Source: HGM05190 sp964394205 (GTDB lineage Bacteria; Bacteroidota; Bacteroidia; Bacteroidales; Muribaculaceae). From it: a stretch of DNA of 9,951 nt. Where the stretch lies: the NCBI GenBank assembly GCA_964394205.1, contig CAYMVS010000074.1, positions 1-9,951 on the forward strand, given 5' to 3'. Under the pieces are notes generated by a model. It saw only the letters and a program-made list of their open reading frames with translations, was not told the DNA's origin and did no database searches. This document shows, piece by piece, positions 6,692 to 9,951 of this stretch. Each line of letters starts with the position of its first letter. The first letter of the stretch is position 1. Both the position numbers and the translations under genes were made by a program.

Positions 6692-8029
6692 ATGAAAGCA
6701 GCAGACGTGTTGAGCGACCTTCGTCGCCGTTTCCCCAACGAGCCCGAGTATCTCCAGGCGGTCGAGGAGGTTCTGACCTCCATTGAAGACGCCTACAACG
6801 AGCACCCCGAGTTTGAGCGCTACAACCTGATAGAGCGCCTTTGCATCCCCGACCGCATCTACTCGTTCCGTGTCTCGTGGGTCGACGACAAAGGACGCGT
6901 GTGCAACAACATGGGCTACCGCATCCAGCACAACAACGCCATCGGCCCCTACAAGGGGGGCATACGCTTTCACTCGTCGGTCAACCAGTCGATCCTCAAG
7001 TTTCTCGCCTTTGAGCAGACATTCAAAAACTCGCTGACCACGCTCGCCATGGGCGGCGCCAAAGGCGGCAGCGACTTCTCGCCCCGAGGCAAGAGCGACA
7101 TGGAGGTGATGCGCTTCTGCCAGGCCTTCATCCAGGAGCTGTGGCGGCAGATTGGCCCCGACACCGACGTGCCCGCAGGCGATATCGGCGTCGGTGGCCG
7201 CGAGGTCGGATACATGTATGGCATGTACAAAAAGATGGCCCGCGAGAACACCGGCACCTTCACCGGCAAAGGGCTCGAGTTTGGCGGCTCGCTGATACGC
7301 CCCGAGGCCACCGGCTATGGCAACGTCTACTTCCTGCTCAACATGCTGCAGACCCGCGGCATTGCTCTCGAGGGGAAACGCGTGGCCATCTCGGGCTCGG
7401 GCAATGTGGCCACCTACACCGCCGAGAAGCTCCTGCAGCTCGGCGCCAAGGTCGTGTCGCTGAGCGACAGCGACGGCACCGTCGAGATACCCGACGGCAT
7501 CACCCGCGACCAACTCGACTACGTGTTCCGCCTCAAAAACTTCTACCGCGGCCGCATCAGCGAGTTTGCCCAGGAGTATGACCTCCCCTATCACCCCGGC
7601 GAGCGCCCCTGGCATATAGTCAAGTGTGACATCGCCATGCCCTCGGCCACCCAGAACGAGATCGACGGCGACGACGCCCGCGCCCTCCTTGCCGGCGGCT
7701 GCATCGCCGTCAGCGAAGGCGCCAACATGCCCTCCACCCCCGAGGCCATCAAGGAATTTCTCGCCGCCCGCATCCTCTATGCCCCCGGCAAGGCAGCCAA
7801 CGCCGGCGGCGTGTCAGTGTCGGGCCTGGAGATGGCACAGAACTCACAGAAACTCACCTGGAGCGCCGACGAGGTCGACGCCCGCCTGCGCGCCATCATG
7901 GCCGACATCCATCACCAGTGTGAGCTCTTCGGCCGCGAGAGCGACGGCTACATCAACTATGTCAAAGGCGCCAATGTGGCCGGTTTCATGAAGGTCGCCC
8001 GCGCCATGATGGCCCAGGGTATTCTCTGA
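6692..8029 (+). CDS. gdhA: Glutamate dehydrogenase, probably NADP-specific (EC 1.4.1.4)
   Basis: The 445-residue product interconverts glutamate with 2-oxoglutarate plus ammonium in the cytoplasm and is a main ammonium-assimilation enzyme in Bacteroidales. It has the length of bacterial hexameric GDH. Substrate-side motifs are GPYKGGIRFH (85-94), FKNSLTTLAMGGAKGG (111-126, with catalytic Lys124) and PAGDIGVGGREVGYMYG (161-177, with Asp164). The Rossmann dinucleotide motif SGSGNVA is at 234-240, followed by SLSDSDGTV (256-264), close to the SDSSGTV of E. coli GdhA. That similarity suggests NADP(H) use, but dual cofactor use cannot be ruled out. C-terminal APGKAANAGGVSVSGLEMAQNS (364-385) is also canonical. 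ATG 6692 gives the family N-terminus. The gene is monocistronic by context: a terminator and promoter lie upstream, and a palindrome and new promoter downstream. Confidence 0.97.
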   Translation: MKAADVLSDLRRRFPNEPEYLQAVEEVLTSIEDAYNEHPEFERYNLIERLCIPDRIYSFRVSWVDDKGRVCNNMGYRIQHNNAIGPYKGGIRFHSSVNQSILKFLAFEQTFKNSLTTLAMGGAKGGSDFSPRGKSDMEVMRFCQAFIQELWRQIGPDTDVPAGDIGVGGREVGYMYGMYKKMARENTGTFTGKGLEFGGSLIRPEATGYGNVYFLLNMLQTRGIALEGKRVAISGSGNVATYTAEKLLQLGAKVVSLSDSDGTVEIPDGITRDQLDYVFRLKNFYRGRISEFAQEYDLPYHPGERPWHIVKCDIAMPSATQNEIDGDDARALLAGGCIAVSEGANMPSTPEAIKEFLAARILYAPGKAANAGGVSVSGLEMAQNSQKLTWSADEVDARLRAIMADIHHQCELFGRESDGYINYVKGANVAGFMKVARAMMAQGIL

Positions 8030-8068
8030 CCCCGGATTTACATCCCCGGCCCGGCGCCGGCGGCAATG

Positions 8069-8100
8069 AGGCAGGGATGCACCGCGGTGCATCCCTGCCT
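8069..8100. terminator. Perfect 32-bp palindrome after gdhA, possible terminator
   Basis: Each base of 8069-8084 pairs with 8100-8085 without mismatch, centred on GC, so RNA from either strand could fold into a stem of about 14 pairs with a 4-nt loop. It begins 40 nt after the gdhA stop and ends 60 nt before the kduI -33 box. Only two T residues follow on the plus strand, so it lacks the T tract of a classical terminator. It may end or stabilise the gdhA transcript, or be a protein-binding dyad. Confidence 0.5.
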
Positions 8101-8159
8101 TGGCCTCAAACGTCATCAGCGTGTCAACGATATGTTTTGCCGGGGGGCTGTAAAAAACC

Positions 8160-8190
8160 TTTGTATTTTCAAATTTATTGTCTAAATTTG
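8160..8190 (+). promoter_or_regulatory. Near-consensus promoter of the kduI-kdgK operon
   Basis: TTTG (8160-8163), 19 bases, TAAATTTG (8183-8190): both boxes match the Bacteroidota pattern completely, the best match in the window. Transcription would begin around 8196, leaving a leader of about 18 nt before the kduI ATG at 8214. No dyad operator overlaps the boxes. Confidence 0.75.
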
Positions 8191-8213
8191 TGGCTGATTA
8201 CCTTTAGAATATC

Positions 8214-9104
8214 ATGACTGACAAGACTGACCATGTAGCAGCGACGCTGAATGTTCTTCGTGCGGCCCACCCCGACGACGTAAAACGCTATGACACCGAC
8301 ACCCTGCGGCGCCATTTCGTGATGGAGCATGTTGTCGAGCCCGACGAGATATACATGACCTATTCTCTCTATGACCGTCTCATCTATGGCGGCGTGGAGC
8401 CGGTTGACCGCCCTGTCGGGCTCCCTGTGCCGCCACAGCTCAAGGCCGACTACTTCCTTGAGCGCCGCGAGCTCGGCGTGATCAACATCGGCCCCGGCAG
8501 CGGCTATGTCGAGGTCGACGACACGCGCTATCAGCTCGGCAGCCATGACGCGGTCTATGTTGGCCGCGGCCACCGTCAAGTCATCTTTGGCAGCGACAAG
8601 CCCGACAGCCCCGCGGCCTTCTTCTTTGCCTCGGCGCCGGCCCATCGCTCCTACGCCACCCAGGTTGTCAGCATCACCCCGCGCCAGGGCGCCCTGCAGG
8701 CCAACAGCTTTGACGCCGGGAGCGCCGACGAGTGTAACGCCCGCAAAATCAACCAGCTGATTGTCAGCAACGTGCTCGCCGAGGGTCCCTGTCAGTTGCA
8801 GATGGGGCTCACACAGATAAAGCCCGGCAGCGCGTGGAACACCATGCCCGCCCACACCCACGACCGCCGCGTCGAGGTCTACTTCTATTTTGACCTGCCC
8901 GGGGCCAACGCCGTGGCCCACTTCATGGGCGAGCCCGACCAGACGCGCGTCATCTGGATGCACGACCGCCAGGCCGTCATCTCGCCCGAATGGTCGATCC
9001 ACTCGGGAGCCGGCACCTCGGGCTACAGCTTCATCTGGGCCATGGGGGGCGAGAACCTCGACTATGCCGACATGGACACCCTCAGCCCAAACCAACTGAA
9101 ATGA
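8214..9104 (+). CDS. kduI: 5-dehydro-4-deoxy-D-glucuronate isomerase (EC 5.3.1.17)
   Basis: KduI isomerises 5-keto-4-deoxyuronate, the product formed when unsaturated uronic acids from lyase-cleaved pectin or glycosaminoglycans rearrange, into 2,5-diketo-3-deoxygluconate. The 296-residue cytoplasmic protein has the family cupin layout. YFLERRELGVINIGPGSG is at 80-97 and HDAVYVGRGHRQVIF at 111-125. The metal-site region NTMPAHTHDRRVEVYFYF (209-226) supplies His214, His216 and Glu221, and WSIHSG (260-265) supplies His263; all four expected Zn ligands are present. Compared with E. coli KduI as I recall it, the N-terminus is about ten residues longer. ATG 8214 is kept because it follows the promoter directly. 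It lies 49 nt ahead of kdgK, with no promoter in between. The next enzyme, KduD, is not seen in the window. Confidence 0.95.
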   Translation: MTDKTDHVAATLNVLRAAHPDDVKRYDTDTLRRHFVMEHVVEPDEIYMTYSLYDRLIYGGVEPVDRPVGLPVPPQLKADYFLERRELGVINIGPGSGYVEVDDTRYQLGSHDAVYVGRGHRQVIFGSDKPDSPAAFFFASAPAHRSYATQVVSITPRQGALQANSFDAGSADECNARKINQLIVSNVLAEGPCQLQMGLTQIKPGSAWNTMPAHTHDRRVEVYFYFDLPGANAVAHFMGEPDQTRVIWMHDRQAVISPEWSIHSGAGTSGYSFIWAMGGENLDYADMDTLSPNQLK

Positions 9105-9153
9105 CCGACTAAACATTTTAAACATCATAACCAACCATTAAAATCAATAACTT

Positions 9154-9951
9154 ATGAGCAAAATTGTAACACTTGGCGAGATCATGCTCCGCCTTTCTCC
9201 GCAAGAATGTCATCGTTTCGTGCAGGTAGACTCATTTGACGTCATCTGGGGCGGCGGTGAGGCCAACGTAGCCGTCAGCTGTGCCAACTATGGCCACGAG
9301 GCTTACTTTGTGTCCAAGCTCCCCACCCACGAGATTGGCCAGGCAGCGGTCAACGCCCTGCGTCGCTATGGCGTAAACACCAAATTCATCGCCCGTGGCG
9401 GCGACCGTGTAGGCATCTACTACTGTGAGAAGGGTGCATCGATGCGTCCGTCAAAGGTTATCTATGACCGCGCTCATTCAGCCATCGCCGAGGCCGACGT
9501 TGAAGACTTTGACTTTGACGCCATCATGGAGGGAGCCTCATGGTTCCACTGGAGCGGCATCACCCCCGCCATCTCCGACAAGGCCGCCGAGCTGACCCGT
9601 CTTGCCTGTGAGGCCGCCAAGCGCCACGGCGTGACCGTGTCGGTCGACCTCAACTTCCGCAAGAAGCTGTGGACCAAAGAGAAAGCACAGTCAATCATGC
9701 GCCCCCTGATGCAGTATGTCGACGTTTGCATCGGCAACGAGGAAGACGCCGAGCTCTGCTTAGGTTTCAAGCCCGACGCCGACGTCGAGGCCGGCGAGAC
9801 CAACGCCGAGGGCTACAAGGGCATCTTCAAGGCCATGGCCAAAGAGTTTGATTTCAAATATGTCATCTCAACCCTGCGCGAGAGCTTCTCGGCCACCCAC
9901 AACGGCTGGAAAGCCATGATCTACAACGGCGAGGAGTTCTACGAGTCAAAA
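9154..9951 (+). CDS. kdgK: 2-keto-3-deoxygluconate kinase, PfkB family (cut by window edge)
   Basis: The first 266 residues are present and run to the right edge without a stop. KdgK phosphorylates 2-keto-3-deoxygluconate to KDPG with ATP in the cytoplasm, downstream of KduI. The opening MSKIVTLGEIMLRLSP and the PfkB N-terminal signature GGGEANVAVSCANYG (33-47) identify a ribokinase-fold sugar kinase. SVDLNFRKKLW (163-173) and GNEEDAELCLG (194-204) resemble KDG kinases rather than fructokinases. The catalytic GAGD motif lies beyond the window and cannot be checked. ATG 9154 gives the usual family start. The gene probably shares the kduI transcript, since the 49-nt gap holds no TAnnTTTG box. 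A KDPG aldolase gene is a natural expectation next, but is not visible. The main alternative is another PfkB sugar kinase. Confidence 0.88.
   Translation, partial: MSKIVTLGEIMLRLSPQECHRFVQVDSFDVIWGGGEANVAVSCANYGHEAYFVSKLPTHEIGQAAVNALRRYGVNTKFIARGGDRVGIYYCEKGASMRPSKVIYDRAHSAIAEADVEDFDFDAIMEGASWFHWSGITPAISDKAAELTRLACEAAKRHGVTVSVDLNFRKKLWTKEKAQSIMRPLMQYVDVCIGNEEDAELCLGFKPDADVEAGETNAEGYKGIFKAMAKEFDFKYVISTLRESFSATHNGWKAMIYNGEEFYESK

Noticed and set aside
6596..7615. 339-residue minus-strand frame over gdhA
   Set aside because: It is the mirror of strongly C/G-ending gdhA codons; no recognisable motifs or promoter support it.
8175..9134. 319-residue minus-strand frame over kduI
   Set aside because: It fully overlaps a confident kduI gene and reflects its codon bias.

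Overview
The window looks like a Bacteroidota chromosome, most likely order Bacteroidales. The evidence is a SusC/SusD pair, lipoproteins with acidic residues after the lipid-modified cysteine, absence of strong Shine-Dalgarno sites, and several promoters fitting the Bacteroidota pattern TTTG-N19/20-TAnnTTTG. The genes prefer C or G in third codon positions. That fits a moderately GC-rich gut member such as a Muribaculaceae or Alistipes-like organism, but the family assignment is a guess.

Layout, left to right: (1) The 5' part of a RelA/SpoT (p)ppGpp enzyme on the minus strand, running off the left edge and starting at 492. (2) A 335-bp divergent intergenic region with one promoter facing each way and a long susC leader that carries a GC-rich hairpin and short ORFs. 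(3) A plus-strand operon: SusC-like TonB-dependent transporter (828-3833), SusD-like lipoprotein (3867-5399) and a two-part beta-rich lipoprotein in the SusE/F position (5444-6373), closed by a clear intrinsic terminator at 6436-6470. (4) gdhA, glutamate dehydrogenase (6692-8029), with its own promoter and a leader of about 158 nt, followed by a perfect 32-bp palindrome. (5) A uronate catabolic operon with a near-consensus promoter: kduI (8214-9104) and kdgK (9154 to beyond the right edge).

The SusCD-lipoprotein operon imports an unknown ligand across the outer membrane; no glycosidase, lyase or regulator lies beside it here. KduI and KdgK carry unsaturated-uronate products (from pectin, glycosaminoglycans or similar) towards 2-keto-3-deoxy-6-phosphogluconate. 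GdhA joins ammonium assimilation to 2-oxoglutarate. RelA/SpoT sets the stringent-response level. The terminator and separate promoters argue that these are independent transcription units, so a shared role for the SusCD operon and kduI-kdgK is only a hypothesis.

I found no clearly new defence, mobile or RNA system. There are no tRNA, rRNA, CRISPR or insertion-sequence signals. The most notable features are the susC leader (hairpin inside a 17-codon ORF and an ATGA-overlapping micro-ORF), a step in codon composition inside susC, the 32-bp palindrome and the uncharacterised third lipoprotein.
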